Source: UBA12087 sp964370815
Lineage (GTDB): Bacteria > Chloroflexota > Anaerolineae > Anaerolineales > Villigracilaceae
Reading direction: 5' to 3'
Assembly: GCA_964370815.1 (NCBI GenBank)
Contig: CAYJKQ010000003.1
Coordinates: 62,001 to 126,000 of the forward strand
Length of the DNA: 64,000 bases
The notes under the pieces are model-generated. The model was not told the origin of the DNA, made no database searches, and saw only the letters and a program-made list of their open reading frames with translations. A program made the translations under genes and the position numbers. Positions within the stretch are counted from its first letter, which is position 1; each line of letters begins with the position of its first letter. Positions 8,334 through 17,506 of this stretch are shown here, piece by piece.

Positions 8334-11300
8334 TTAACGCCAGCCAGTGTCTGAGTTACTAAAGTCACTGTCAAGACCTCGCCGCGTGAAGGCTTTCACC
8401 CAGTAGTGATAAGTAGTGCCGGGAGTTGCGCTCCGATCAACAATTTGTGTACCCTTTGTCCGTCGAAATTCGACAGCATCGCCCACAACTGCGGTGGTAC
8501 CACGGTACACTTTGTAATAAAATGCTTCGCTTGAAGCGTCCCAACTCACCAGGACCTTGTCGGCAAATGTCCCATCGCTTGCAACCAGATTTTCAGGTGC
8601 AGGCAGTCTACGCCAGCCTCTTTCGAAATGACCGAAGTCACTGCAGATCGCACCAGCGCAGGATTTCACCCAGTACTTGTAGTAAACGCCGGGTGTGGCT
8701 GTGGTGTCATCGAAGGCAGTGCCCACCGGGCTGTCCAACAGGGTTTTGATGAGCCCATTTAACTCGGAACGGTAAACTTCATACGAAGTTGCACCAGGGG
8801 CAGCGGTCCAAGTAATTTGAACTTTGTCGCTGAAAGTCCCGTCACTGGCTTGAAGATCTGTCGGAGAAAGCATGCCCATCCAACCTGTATCGCTGGCACT
8901 GAAGTCGCTGCAATCGGCAAAATAACAACCTTTAACCCAGTAATAATAGGTTACTCCAGGGGTTGCAGTGCGGTCTGCATAAGCTGTGCCATTCCTGCGA
9001 ACAAGTTCGGTGGCATCTCCAGCAATTCCTGTGGTTCCGCGGTAAAGAATATATTTAGTTGCACCTCTGTAGGAGTCCCACGTCACCATGACCTTATTGG
9101 TGAAAGTCCCATCACTGGCAGTAACATTTCCCGTTACCAAGTTATACACCGAAGTGCAATCCATATCCGTGCACCAGGGAGTGTAATCCACATTGGTGCC
9201 GACCAGGGCACCGGTTCCCCCACCTACGAGGCCGGGACCGGAAGCATCTCCCCACCAGTTCTTTACAGCATTCGCAGTATACCCAAGGGCGACGGAGTCG
9301 GGATGAATGAGGACACCGTAAAAGGTGGTCCCTTCGAACCGGTTCATTATTACTTTCGCGGTATGCGAAGAAGGATCAGCTTCAAAAAAGATGGCAGCAA
9401 CATCAGAACCTGCACCATTAACAGTTAAATTACTGAAGTTGTTGTGTGCAACAACCGGGTTGATAACATCGGTTTCAAGACCAATGGCATGCGTCCAGTT
9501 GCCATTCAAACCGGAGAAAGTGTTAAACGTTATCTCGGCTCCCGGGGCACCAGCCTTATTATTGATGATTATCCCATAAGCGCCTTTGGTCACGCTGGCA
9601 ATATTGGTGAAGGTGTTGTCAAAGATCACCAGATCATTGCTTGGATCTGTGCTAACTGAATCGAGCACACTGATGGCACTGGCACTCTTGGCATTTGCAT
9701 TGATATTGTTGAAGCTGTTGTGCGATATGTTGACCGAGTCGGCACCATTTTGGAACACAATCGAGTGAACGTTGCTGCTCAATGTCGGTGCGCCGACATT
9801 CTCGATCATGTTATAGCTGATAGCAGTATTACTTGAACTCGGAGGGATGGTGATGGCAGAGGTCTGCCCGGGGTTGGTGAAGGTGAACCCATTGATGGAT
9901 ACATTGCTGGCATTTACCGATACCAATCCTTGAATCGTAGTTTCGGCTGCATCCCCTGCTGTTCGTCCAGCTACGCCTACACCCGCTTGCGCACCTACCA
10001 GGTTGAGGGACTTGTTGATATTTATATTCTCAGCATAAGTTCCTGCTACCACGTTGAGGGTGCTGCCATTCACCAAGTCGATGCCTTCCTGGATGAGACT
10101 CGTTGCACCAGTCTGGGAACCAAGGGTGTGAACTGTATAAGAGGAAAAATCTGGTTGAAAACCAAGTGTAGCCAGATCTGTATCAGTTCCATTATCCAGC
10201 AATGGCGAGAAATCCACTGCACCAGAAATGTTACCTGCCACTGTGGTCGGATCCGAGCTTCCCCAATAGTTACTGGAAGCATCAATCGTTGCACTCGTCA
10301 AATTTTTGAGTCGCAGAAAACTGTTATTGCGAACTTGAACTCCAGTTACCGTCCCTGTACCTATGTTACGCATATATACTTGATATGGAGTTCCTGCCGG
10401 GCAATCGATAGTGTTTCCCTCGATCAGAACGGAATCCAAATTCGGGTTTGGCATGTCAACGTCATAGGCGTACATGTAAATAACCGGATAGGTATCTGAA
10501 GGGATACCGTCTATCAGGTTATTCTTGACGGTTAATCCAGATTCAGAACGCCTGGCGCTACTGAAGACGGCACCAATAAATGTTCCGTTCAAATGAATTA
10601 TATTATCCTCGATGCTTGAATTTGAGGTGTTGGTCAACTCAAAACCAATATAACCAATATTATCAAGGATATTACCTTTTATCGTCCAACCTATATGGTC
10701 TCCCCATTTTGCCGGGTCAGCATTGTAATCATTACCTACTAATACACCATTGTATTCCAAATCATGGAAATAGTTATCCTGAACAGTGATATTTGAGGTA
10801 CTACCAACCCAGGCTGAAATGGCGTTCCCGATCCCTGTATCATCGGAAGTGAAATTGCGCACCTCAAATCCCTGGATCGTCACGTTGGAGACTCCATTTT
10901 TAATGAGAAAAGCATCACCAGGAGCAGAGCCTCCATCTATGATGGGGGCAAATGCTCCAGAACCCGGGGCTGTATCCCCTGGGTCACCAAGGATTGTCAC
11001 AGAACGATCGATTTTGATTTCACCAGCATACGTCCCTGGACACACGTTGATCGTGTCACCTGCTGTGGCTATATCGATGGCATTCTGGATGGTGCTCTCC
11101 GGGGGGGCAACATACAAATTCCCTGCCACCCAGTAAACAGCTCCATATGTGGTGTCGTCAACACCATGCCAGACGCGTTCTTCGATCTGGCAATTGGTTG
11201 CCTCGGAAAAGGTTACACCTGTCAGGTCAAAATTCAGAGCAGTAAAATTGATGACCTCATATCCAGAATAGAGCGGTGCTGTGGATGGTCCGATCGCTTC

Positions 11301-12230
11301 AGAGCCGACTGTAACAGCAGTTGCACTGTCAACATACAAGTTCTGATCATTATCATGGATCGAGTTGCCTCCGGTCATGGAGACTGCTCCTGCCTGGTAC
11401 AACAGGATACCCGCAGCACCCCAATCCCAGGCACTGCCATCCAGATGGAAGCTGTTCCCTGAAACCGCGTTTCCAGTCAAAGTGGCGGTTGCACCACGGC
11501 TGACCTGGATACCATTTTGGGCAGTGACATCCGTTGTCCCTGCACCAGTCACCGTATTACCAGTGATGGTGGCAGAAGAACCGGTGTTATCAACCACAAT
11601 GCCACCCTTTTGATAACCTGTAACAATATTATTTTCAATGGTCGCTGTTCCGGTCGTAGTCCAGGCATTGCGACCTACCAGGATGGCAATGCCGTTTTGG
11701 CATCCGCTGAATACTGAATCTCGCACATCCGCAATGGTGTTGTCATGAATATTGGCATCTGCACCTCCAGAGACAAGGATGCCCGTAGCAATACTGCCGC
11801 AAGCCGCAGGTCCGGGTCCGGTGACCGTAAAACCGGTGAATTCCGAGGTCACACCAGCGCCATCAAAACGCACGATGTAAGAGGTCTGATTACTGGAAGC
11901 TGGCAGGGTAGCAGGAGCTTCAATAATACTGGAACCTGCGCCATCACCAAACAAGCTTAAACTTTTAGTTACGGTAACTTGTTCTGTGAAGGTTCCTGCG
12001 CCCACATTAACCGTACCTCCAGAAACGACAGCATCAATACCCTCCTGGATCGTGGCAAAACAATCGACTCCCAGAGCATGGCCGGTACAGGTGCTGGTAC
12101 CATCCACCCAAACGACTGCAGGTCCTACTACAGCTAAAGCTGCCTGCATTGGTATTGCCAGGCTGATAGCCATAGCCAGGAATAGAATTGCGTAGAATAA
12201 AAATCGTATCTTACTGGATCGTTCTCTCAT
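8334..12230 (-). CDS. Large secreted right-handed beta-helix protein with C-terminal FN3-like repeats
   Basis: A 1298-residue protein with an N-terminal signal peptide (basic MRERSSK, hydrophobic core, AALA cleavage region). Most of it is parallel beta-helix: repeated short strands such as ITGNTVTGAG, IHDNTIADV and ISHNSFNNI, with three GTF/GTY-type N-cap turns that mark separate helix units (VGAGTFTEQV, VCPGTYAGEI, VVAGTYAENI). The last 280 residues hold three fibronectin-III-like repeats, each opening with ASDGTF and closing with TPGxxYxYWVK. Such folds bind or cleave polysaccharide, but no catalytic residues can be assigned. GAGGAG upstream fixes the ATG. There is no sorting or anchor motif at the C-terminus, so it is probably released or loosely attached. 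Confidence 0.8.
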   Translation of the reverse strand: MRERSSKIRFLFYAILFLAMAISLAIPMQAALAVVGPAVVWVDGTSTCTGHALGVDCFATIQEGIDAVVSGGTVNVGAGTFTEQVTVTKSLSLFGDGAGSSIIEAPATLPASSNQTSYIVRFDGAGVTSEFTGFTVTGPGPAACGSIATGILVSGGADANIHDNTIADVRDSVFSGCQNGIAILVGRNAWTTTGTATIENNIVTGYQKGGIVVDNTGSSATITGNTVTGAGTTDVTAQNGIQVSRGATATLTGNAVSGNSFHLDGSAWDWGAAGILLYQAGAVSMTGGNSIHDNDQNLYVDSATAVTVGSEAIGPSTAPLYSGYEVINFTALNFDLTGVTFSEATNCQIEERVWHGVDDTTYGAVYWVAGNLYVAPPESTIQNAIDIATAGDTINVCPGTYAGEIKIDRSVTILGDPGDTAPGSGAFAPIIDGGSAPGDAFLIKNGVSNVTIQGFEVRNFTSDDTGIGNAISAWVGSTSNITVQDNYFHDLEYNGVLVGNDYNADPAKWGDHIGWTIKGNILDNIGYIGFELTNTSNSSIEDNIIHLNGTFIGAVFSSARRSESGLTVKNNLIDGIPSDTYPVIYMYAYDVDMPNPNLDSVLIEGNTIDCPAGTPYQVYMRNIGTGTVTGVQVRNNSFLRLKNLTSATIDASSNYWGSSDPTTVAGNISGAVDFSPLLDNGTDTDLATLGFQPDFSSYTVHTLGSQTGATSLIQEGIDLVNGSTLNVVAGTYAENININKSLNLVGAQAGVGVAGRTAGDAAETTIQGLVSVNASNVSINGFTFTNPGQTSAITIPPSSSNTAISYNMIENVGAPTLSSNVHSIVFQNGADSVNISHNSFNNINANAKSASAISVLDSVSTDPSNDLVIFDNTFTNIASVTKGAYGIIINNKAGAPGAEITFNTFSGLNGNWTHAIGLETDVINPVVAHNNFSNLTVNGAGSDVAAIFFEADPSSHTAKVIMNRFEGTTFYGVLIHPDSVALGYTANAVKNWWGDASGPGLVGGGTGALVGTNVDYTPWCTDMDCTSVYNLVTGNVTASDGTFTNKVMVTWDSYRGATKYILYRGTTGIAGDATELVRRNGTAYADRTATPGVTYYYWVKGCYFADCSDFSASDTGWMGMLSPTDLQASDGTFSDKVQITWTAAPGATSYEVYRSELNGLIKTLLDSPVGTAFDDTTATPGVYYKYWVKSCAGAICSDFGHFERGWRRLPAPENLVASDGTFADKVLVSWDASSEAFYYKVYRGTTAVVGDAVEFRRTKGTQIVDRSATPGTTYHYWVKAFTRRGLDSDFSNSDTGWR

Positions 12231-12392
12231 TTTTTTCTCCTCATATGATTAGGTCGATTAGAATATGGTTTGTTCATGAACTGAATATCTCTTGATCAAG
12301 AACCCTTTCTTCATCTGTTTTTTCCTATAGTCATTCCTCCTTGATCCAACTAATGCTATGAAAAAATAATATTTTAAAATCTCTCAGCCAGG

Positions 12393-12749
12393 TTAATTGA
12401 GCCTGTAACCCTGGAACTTGATGGCAATGAATTTTTCACCATTGGGGTGAGACTCATTTCTAACCACATTTCCTTTTGTCACCATGTTGATCCCACTCCA
12501 TTCTGTCGAATCGGGTGAAAGGGAGACCCGCACATGGACCTCGGTATCCTTTTTTACAGATCGATTGAGCTCCAACAGGAATCCCTGGGCGCTTAGATTG
12601 GCAACCCTTGCTTCTTCAACAAATTCCTTTCCGCGTGAATCCTTGAATTGCACAATCGCAGGGAAATCACAGCTTATCCTGGATTTCTTTCTCTTTTCCG
12701 GACGACTAATAACATTATCCAATTGCACCAATTCGGACCCAGGTTCCAT
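12393..12749 (-). CDS. PilZ-domain protein (c-di-GMP receptor)
   Basis: A 118-residue protein consisting almost wholly of one PilZ domain. The two c-di-GMP-binding signatures are present: RKKSR near residue 19 (RxxxR) and NLSAQG near residue 49 ([D/N]xSxxG). Both key elements being intact suggests it really binds c-di-GMP. A near-perfect Shine-Dalgarno AAAGGAGG precedes the ATG. It is a single-gene unit; the diguanylate cyclase at 38104 and HD-GYP protein at 59685 could supply and remove the ligand. Its effector target is unknown. Confidence 0.85.
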   Translation of the reverse strand: MEPGSELVQLDNVISRPEKRKKSRISCDFPAIVQFKDSRGKEFVEEARVANLSAQGFLLELNRSVKKDTEVHVRVSLSPDSTEWSGINMVTKGNVVRNESHPNGEKFIAIKFQGYRLN

Positions 12750-13154
12750 AACAATTACCTCCTTTCACCAGGCAGGGTTTCCAAACCATTGCATTATATT
12801 GATAACCTTTTGAGAGCACATCTGAGGTTTGGATAAAAATACCACTCACAATGGATAATTAATTTGACCTGGAAATAACTCATTCCGATAATTATCCAGG
12901 CACATTTGTGCCACCTGGTTTGTCCCAGTTATTTAAAAAGGTGCGGATCGTCGCTGAGAGGACAGTTTTCCCCAGGCAGGTTGAGTACGTTGGTTTTGCA
13001 TTTGGTGAATCAAAAAACCCGTGCTCAAAGTTCACTATGAGCTCAGGTTTTATTAGTTATTCCCAGGGGTGGATGGCAGTAAGCTTTACCAAGAACAGGC
13101 GGTTTGAAATTCGTTATCTCTTATCCCGTTCACCTATTGCTTCCCCCGGTTCGG
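12750..13154. other. Intergenic region
   Basis: About 400 bases between two minus-strand genes. I see no convincing gene or RNA. It should contain the promoter of the PilZ gene and the terminator of the regulator gene, but neither is clear. Confidence 0.35.
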
Positions 13155-13826
13155 TTAGACCAGTTTATGGTTGTGGGCAAATACAAGCAATTCCAACCTA
13201 TCTGTAACACCCAGTTTCCGGTAGATCGAGGTAAGGTAATGCCGTACCGTTGAGGCGGAGATGCACAACTCATCTGCAATTTGCTTATTCTTCATACCCA
13301 GCCCGATCGATCGAATGATCTCGAGCTCACGCGGCACCAGCAGGGCTATACGCTGTAAATCCGGATCATTCCTCTGGGCAGATTCCTTTCGTAATGTTGT
13401 TGCTACAATCGATGCCATTAAGGTGCGGTCGAACCAAACCTCCCCGCTATGCACCTTGCGGATCGCTTTAAAAAGTATTTCCGGTGATTGGTCTTTTGAG
13501 ACAATTCCCTTGATCCCCAGCTTTACCGCTTGAATGTGCAAATTATGGTCTTTTACGCGTGTCACCAGGATGATCCTGGATTGTTTGCAGACCTTCACCA
13601 CATTTTCAAGATGTTCAAGAGTGCAGCCTCTTTCGGGATCATACTCATACAGGATGATATCCGACTCAATGTTGGAAACCTGATTGGCAACGTGGTCCGG
13701 ATTTTCAATATCGGCAACGATCTTCAAATCCATTTGTTCTTCAATGAGTGAGCGTATCCCAGCCCGTACAAGGTTACAGCTATCCAGCAGAATGATCCGG
13801 ATCGGTTCTTTGTGATCATTGATCAT
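13155..13826 (-). CDS. NarL/LuxR-family response regulator with degenerate receiver
   Basis: The C-terminal 65 residues form a LuxR helix-turn-helix (LVPRELEIIRSIGLG, NKQIADEL, STVRHYLTSIYRKLGV) that binds DNA. The N-terminal 120 residues align with a CheY-like receiver, but the phosphoacceptor Asp is replaced by Glu61 (LYEYDPERG) and only one acidic-pocket Asp remains (LLDS). The conserved Thr (ILVTRV) and Lys (IVSKDQ) are kept. The Glu may mimic phosphorylation, giving a constitutively active or ligand-controlled regulator. I chose ATG 13826, which has GGGGAG eight bases upstream and gives a normal 223 residues; an in-frame ATG at 13976 would add 50 residues with no receiver similarity. No kinase gene is adjacent. 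Confidence 0.75.
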   Translation of the reverse strand: MINDHKEPIRIILLDSCNLVRAGIRSLIEEQMDLKIVADIENPDHVANQVSNIESDIILYEYDPERGCTLEHLENVVKVCKQSRIILVTRVKDHNLHIQAVKLGIKGIVSKDQSPEILFKAIRKVHSGEVWFDRTLMASIVATTLRKESAQRNDPDLQRIALLVPRELEIIRSIGLGMKNKQIADELCISASTVRHYLTSIYRKLGVTDRLELLVFAHNHKLV

Positions 13827-14272
13827 GTATGGGACTCCCCTTTCATTAACAGCCATTTGTGATGGCTTAATATCCAATTGAAGACTAAAATCAATCAGAT
13901 TAACTTGGGTTATTTGATCCATCCAAGCTCCAATTTTCCCATCTCCTGGGATGGTGATCGTGCAAACCGACACCATCAGGTTTTGATGATTTACGATCGA
14001 AAGGTTTTTCGGTCATGAATTTGTCCGCCCAACGACCTAATATATTTCCGGGTTATGATTATCTTTCTATTTCCAGGTAATGATTTTTTGAACATCGACT
14101 CTTAAGCCTCACTATAAGTCCACGATCTGGAATGATTGAGAGTTTTCCCAGAAGACTCAATCAATTGTCAGTATAAGGAAAAAATTATTTAAAGTCAATA
14201 CCCACCAGTGGGGGATAACATCCTTATTGTACCTACATCTGGCAGATCCACTCGAGTAACTGAACCCAGCGT
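13827..14272. other. Intergenic region between divergent genes
   Basis: About 450 bases separating the regulator gene and the mutase gene. An extended -10 element ends it (14272-14280). I see no RNA gene and no cobalamin-riboswitch-like pattern. Confidence 0.4.
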
Positions 14273-14280
14273 GCTATAAT
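14272..14280 (+). promoter_or_regulatory. Extended -10 promoter of the acyl-CoA mutase gene
   Basis: TGCTATAAT is a perfect extended -10 element. No good -35 lies 17 bases upstream, as is common for extended -10 promoters. It leaves a leader of about 65 bases before the ATG. Confidence 0.5.
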
Positions 14281-14351
14281 TCCTGAAACATGAAATAAAT
14301 ATCACACGAATCCAAAAGCCTCCGGTTTTGGAAGGGTTTAAGGAGACCATG

Positions 14352-16031
14352 ATGACCGATCGTGAACAAAATGACCTTCTGCGAAGATCGCTGCAGGAAT
14401 GGGAACAGAATCAGCTTAAAAAGACTCTGGATAGCTTCCCGGAACGGCAAGAGGAATTCATCACCACCTCCTCCGAACCGATCAACCGTCTTTATACACC
14501 TCTTGACCTGGAAAATAACGATTATAAGCGCGACCTGGGCTTGCCGGGAGAATATCCGTATACGCGCGGCATCCACCCAAGCATGCACCGCGGCAAACTA
14601 TGGACCATGCGAATGTTCGCCGGGTTTGGCACCGCCGAAGAGACCAACCTCCGTTTCAAATATCTGCTCGAGCAGGGTCAGACCGGGTTATCGATCGCCT
14701 TTGACCTGGCCACCCTGATGGGTTACGACACGGATGCTCCTGCAGCCCTGGGGGAATTCGGAAAATGCGGTGTTGCCATATCCTCCCTGAAAGATATGGA
14801 GATCCTGCTGGAGGGCATCCCGCTGGAGAAAGTCTCCACCAGCATGACCATCAACTCACCGGCTGCCATCATCTGGGCCATGTATATTGCCGCTGCTGAA
14901 AAACAAGGCGTGCGACCCGACCAATTGCGCGGCACGATCCAGAATGACATTCTGAAAGAATACATCGCCCAGAAGGAATACATTTTTCCGCCCGAGCCTT
15001 CCATGCGACTGGTGGTTGATACCATCGAATTTGGCTCCACAAGCGTGCCGCTTTGGAATACCATCTCGATCTCCGGATACCACATCCGTGAAGCAGGATC
15101 CACAGCCGCCCAGGAACTGGCTTTTACCCTGGCAGATGGCATGGAGTATGTACGCTGGGCTTTGCAGCGCGGGCTGGATATTGACGACTTTGCCCCGCGA
15201 CTTTCCTACTTTTTCAATGCCCATAATGACTTTTTTGAAGAGATCGCCAAGTACCGCGCCGCCCGCCGCATCTGGGCGCGTGAAATGAGGGAAACCTTTG
15301 GCGCTAAAAACCCACGCTCCTGGCTGATGCGCTTCCACACCCAGACAGCCGGTGCTTCCCTGACAGCCCAGCAGCCCGAGATCAACGTGGTGCGGGTTGC
15401 CCTGCAAGCCCTGTCCGCCGTGCTGGGAGGGACACAATCCCTGCACACCAACAGCCGGGACGAAGCCCTGGCGCTGCCATCCGAAGATGCAGCCACCATC
15501 GCCCTGCGCACCCAGCAGATCATCGCCGAGGAAAGCGGGGTGACCAACACCATCGATCCACTGGGCGGTTCCTACTTTGTGGAGGCTCAGACTGACCGAA
15601 TGGAGAAGCAGGTCTACGATTATTTCCGCCGCATTCACGATCTGGGCGGCGTGCTGCCTGCCATTGATAAAGGTTTCTTCCAGAGCGAAATATCTGATTC
15701 CGCCTACCGCTACCAGCGCGAGATCGACCAGAACATCCGAAGGGTGGTGGGTGTGAATGCGTATGCCGAGGACAAACCGTTTAAAATTCCACTGCTGATC
15801 ATGGACCCGCAGGGTTACGAACGCCAGGTGAGCCGCCTGGAGCAAACCCGCAAGGAACGGGACAACGGGCGCGTCGGTCAGACCCTTGATAGACTTCGAA
15901 TCGCCTGCCAGGGTACAGAGAACAGCATGCCCCATATCCTGGAGACTGTGCGCGCCTACGCCACCCTGGGAGAGATCGTGGACGTCATGAGAGAGGTCTT
16001 CGGTGGTTACGAAGAACCAACCTGGATATAG
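14352..16031 (+). CDS. Acyl-CoA mutase large subunit, isobutyryl-CoA mutase-like
   Basis: Catalytic TIM-barrel subunit of an adenosylcobalamin-dependent acyl-CoA mutase. It follows methylmalonyl-CoA mutase throughout (TRGIHPSMHRGKLWTMR, GLSIAFDLATLMGYD, GTIQNDILKEY, SISGYHIREAG). At the two positions that hold the methylmalonyl carboxylate in Propionibacterium MutB (Tyr89, Arg207) it has Phe89 and Gln207, the pair reported for isobutyryl-CoA mutase. It is 559 residues, near the 566 of IcmA, and lacks a B12-binding domain, so a separate small subunit is needed; none is in the window. ATG 14352 has GGAG six bases upstream; ATG 14349 or TTG 14328 are alternatives. trmO follows by two bases. Confidence 0.85.
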   Translation: MTDREQNDLLRRSLQEWEQNQLKKTLDSFPERQEEFITTSSEPINRLYTPLDLENNDYKRDLGLPGEYPYTRGIHPSMHRGKLWTMRMFAGFGTAEETNLRFKYLLEQGQTGLSIAFDLATLMGYDTDAPAALGEFGKCGVAISSLKDMEILLEGIPLEKVSTSMTINSPAAIIWAMYIAAAEKQGVRPDQLRGTIQNDILKEYIAQKEYIFPPEPSMRLVVDTIEFGSTSVPLWNTISISGYHIREAGSTAAQELAFTLADGMEYVRWALQRGLDIDDFAPRLSYFFNAHNDFFEEIAKYRAARRIWAREMRETFGAKNPRSWLMRFHTQTAGASLTAQQPEINVVRVALQALSAVLGGTQSLHTNSRDEALALPSEDAATIALRTQQIIAEESGVTNTIDPLGGSYFVEAQTDRMEKQVYDYFRRIHDLGGVLPAIDKGFFQSEISDSAYRYQREIDQNIRRVVGVNAYAEDKPFKIPLLIMDPQGYERQVSRLEQTRKERDNGRVGQTLDRLRIACQGTENSMPHILETVRAYATLGEIVDVMREVFGGYEEPTWI

Positions 16032-16033
16032 AT

Positions 16034-16477
16034 ATGAACATCAGCATGCAACCGATAGGATTTATCTATTCACCCTTTACAGAAAAATCGGAAACCCCGA
16101 TCCAGGCTGTACGCTCGCAAGCTTTAGGCAGAGTGGAAGTAAACCTGGAATTTTCTGAGGGGTTAAAAGACATTGAAGGATTCTCGCACATCATCCTGTT
16201 ATACGTTTTTCATGAATCCAATGGTTATGAATTGAGGATCAAACCTTATTTGGATGACCAACTGCGCGGCTTGTTTGCCACACGTTACCCATACCGCCCC
16301 AACCCGATCGGCATTTCGGTGGTGCGGTTGTTGAAACATGAAGGCAATCACCTTGAGATAGAAGGTGTGGATGTATTGAACGGCACCCCCCTGCTGGATA
16401 TAAAACCCTACGTGGAAGATTTTGATGTCAGGATCAATACACGCAAAGGCTGGTATGAAACCAGGAGCAAAGTCTAA
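16034..16477 (+). CDS. trmO: tRNA (N6-threonylcarbamoyladenosine37)-methyltransferase TrmO-like
   Basis: A 147-residue protein of the TsaA/YaeB/TrmO family, which methylates t6A37 in tRNA using SAM. Family hallmarks are the start PIGFIYSPF, EGFSHIILLYVFH, the motif RYPYRPNPIGISVVRL and LLDIKPYVEDFD. It consists of the single beta-barrel domain and lacks the C-terminal extension of the E. coli protein. The start could be ATG 16034 or ATG 16046 (MQPIGF); neither has a clear ribosome site, and the gene begins two bases after the mutase stop, suggesting translational coupling. The link to the mutase is probably only positional. Confidence 0.85.
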   Translation: MNISMQPIGFIYSPFTEKSETPIQAVRSQALGRVEVNLEFSEGLKDIEGFSHIILLYVFHESNGYELRIKPYLDDQLRGLFATRYPYRPNPIGISVVRLLKHEGNHLEIEGVDVLNGTPLLDIKPYVEDFDVRINTRKGWYETRSKV

Positions 16478-16789
16478 AGGATTGATTCGTAAATCCATTT
16501 GATCCTTTTGTGTTCCGTGTGGTATAGAGGAAGTTATGTCTAAACCCATCATTCAGTCAATTCCCCAAATATCTCTTCCGTGGGCTTTTGGAATCTGGCG
16601 AAGCCATCTGACAGATATTCTCCTGGTTGCTTTCCCCCAAAAAATCAAATCAATCCGCAGGATTCCAGAAAAAAACTTATTTCCACCAATCAAACTTTTG
16701 AAGAAATAATCATAGATGATGAGCCATTTGCCAAACCATTTGCCAACCAGTTGTTAGAAGTAATATCAGGTTACCAGGGAGAAGAATTC
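16478..16789. other. Intergenic region before the two-component system
   Basis: About 310 bases. An open frame runs in from 16580 in phase with the response regulator, but the codons before 16790 resemble no receiver sequence and no ribosome site supports the earlier start. The promoter of the two-component system should be here. Confidence 0.35.
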
Positions 16790-17506
16790 ATGCATCCAAA
16801 CACATCCATTCTACTGGTTGACGATGAAACCGCCATCACAGAAAACCTGGCGTCCTTCCTCAAGAGATCAGGTTTCTCTGTGATGGTTGCATCCAATGGT
16901 GAAGAAGCCTTGTCAAAGATTTCATCAGATCATCCGGACCTGCTTGTGATGGATGTTCTGATGCCCCGTATGGACGGTCGTGAAGTGTTGCGTCAGATGC
17001 GCCTAAGCGGTGATTGGACTCCCATCATCCTGTTAACCCAGGTTGGCGAAGCCAGTGAGCGCGCCATGGCATTGGAGGAAGGAGCGGATGATTATCTCAA
17101 CAAACCTTTCGATCCACATGAATTGGTGGCTCGTATCCGGGCGGTATTACGACGTGCCCTTTCAGGACAACCGCCTCTTTCAGCAGCCATTCGTTTGACC
17201 TGTGACAGATTAATCCTGGACCGAACTTCCCATCGACTCTGGTTGGATAAAACCGAGCTGGCATTAACCCCCAAATCCTTCATGCTTCTTGAATACATGA
17301 TGACACATCCAGATGAGCTGGTCTCGCGTGAGCGCTTGTTGGATGTGGTTTGGGGTTGGGACTACCCTGTTGGAACACGAGCAGTGGACACGCGGATCTC
17401 TGAATTGCGCCGGGTTTTGGATGATGAGCCAAGCCAACCCAGGTATATTGAAACCATCCCCAGTCAGGGTTACCGGTTCGTTGGCAAGGTGGAAAGAAAT
17501 CCATGA
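16790..17506 (+). CDS. OmpR/PhoB-family response regulator
   Basis: A 238-residue two-domain regulator. The receiver has the acidic pair LLVDDE, phosphoacceptor Asp55 in LVMDVLMPRMDG, the conserved Thr in ILLTQVG and Lys in DYLNKPFDP, so it looks fully phosphorylatable. The C-terminal winged helix shows the OmpR pattern LTPKSFMLLEYM, SRERLLDVVWGWD, RAVDTRISELRRVL and YIETIPSQGYRFV. AGGGAGAAG before ATG 16790 decides the start. It overlaps the kinase gene by four bases (ATGA), so regulator and kinase are made together. Confidence 0.92.
   Translation: MHPNTSILLVDDETAITENLASFLKRSGFSVMVASNGEEALSKISSDHPDLLVMDVLMPRMDGREVLRQMRLSGDWTPIILLTQVGEASERAMALEEGADDYLNKPFDPHELVARIRAVLRRALSGQPPLSAAIRLTCDRLILDRTSHRLWLDKTELALTPKSFMLLEYMMTHPDELVSRERLLDVVWGWDYPVGTRAVDTRISELRRVLDDEPSQPRYIETIPSQGYRFVGKVERNP

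Noticed and set aside
9930..10499. Long frames on the plus strand antisense to the beta-helix gene
   Set aside because: Cys/Ser/Ile-rich nonsense composition; they are shadows of the repeated codons of the real gene.
14856..15935. 359-codon frame antisense to the acyl-CoA mutase
   Set aside because: A shadow frame caused by codon bias; the mutase on the plus strand has all family motifs.
16580..16789. Extended N-terminus of the OmpR-type regulator
   Set aside because: The extra codons resemble no receiver sequence, and a strong ribosome site lies at ATG 16790.
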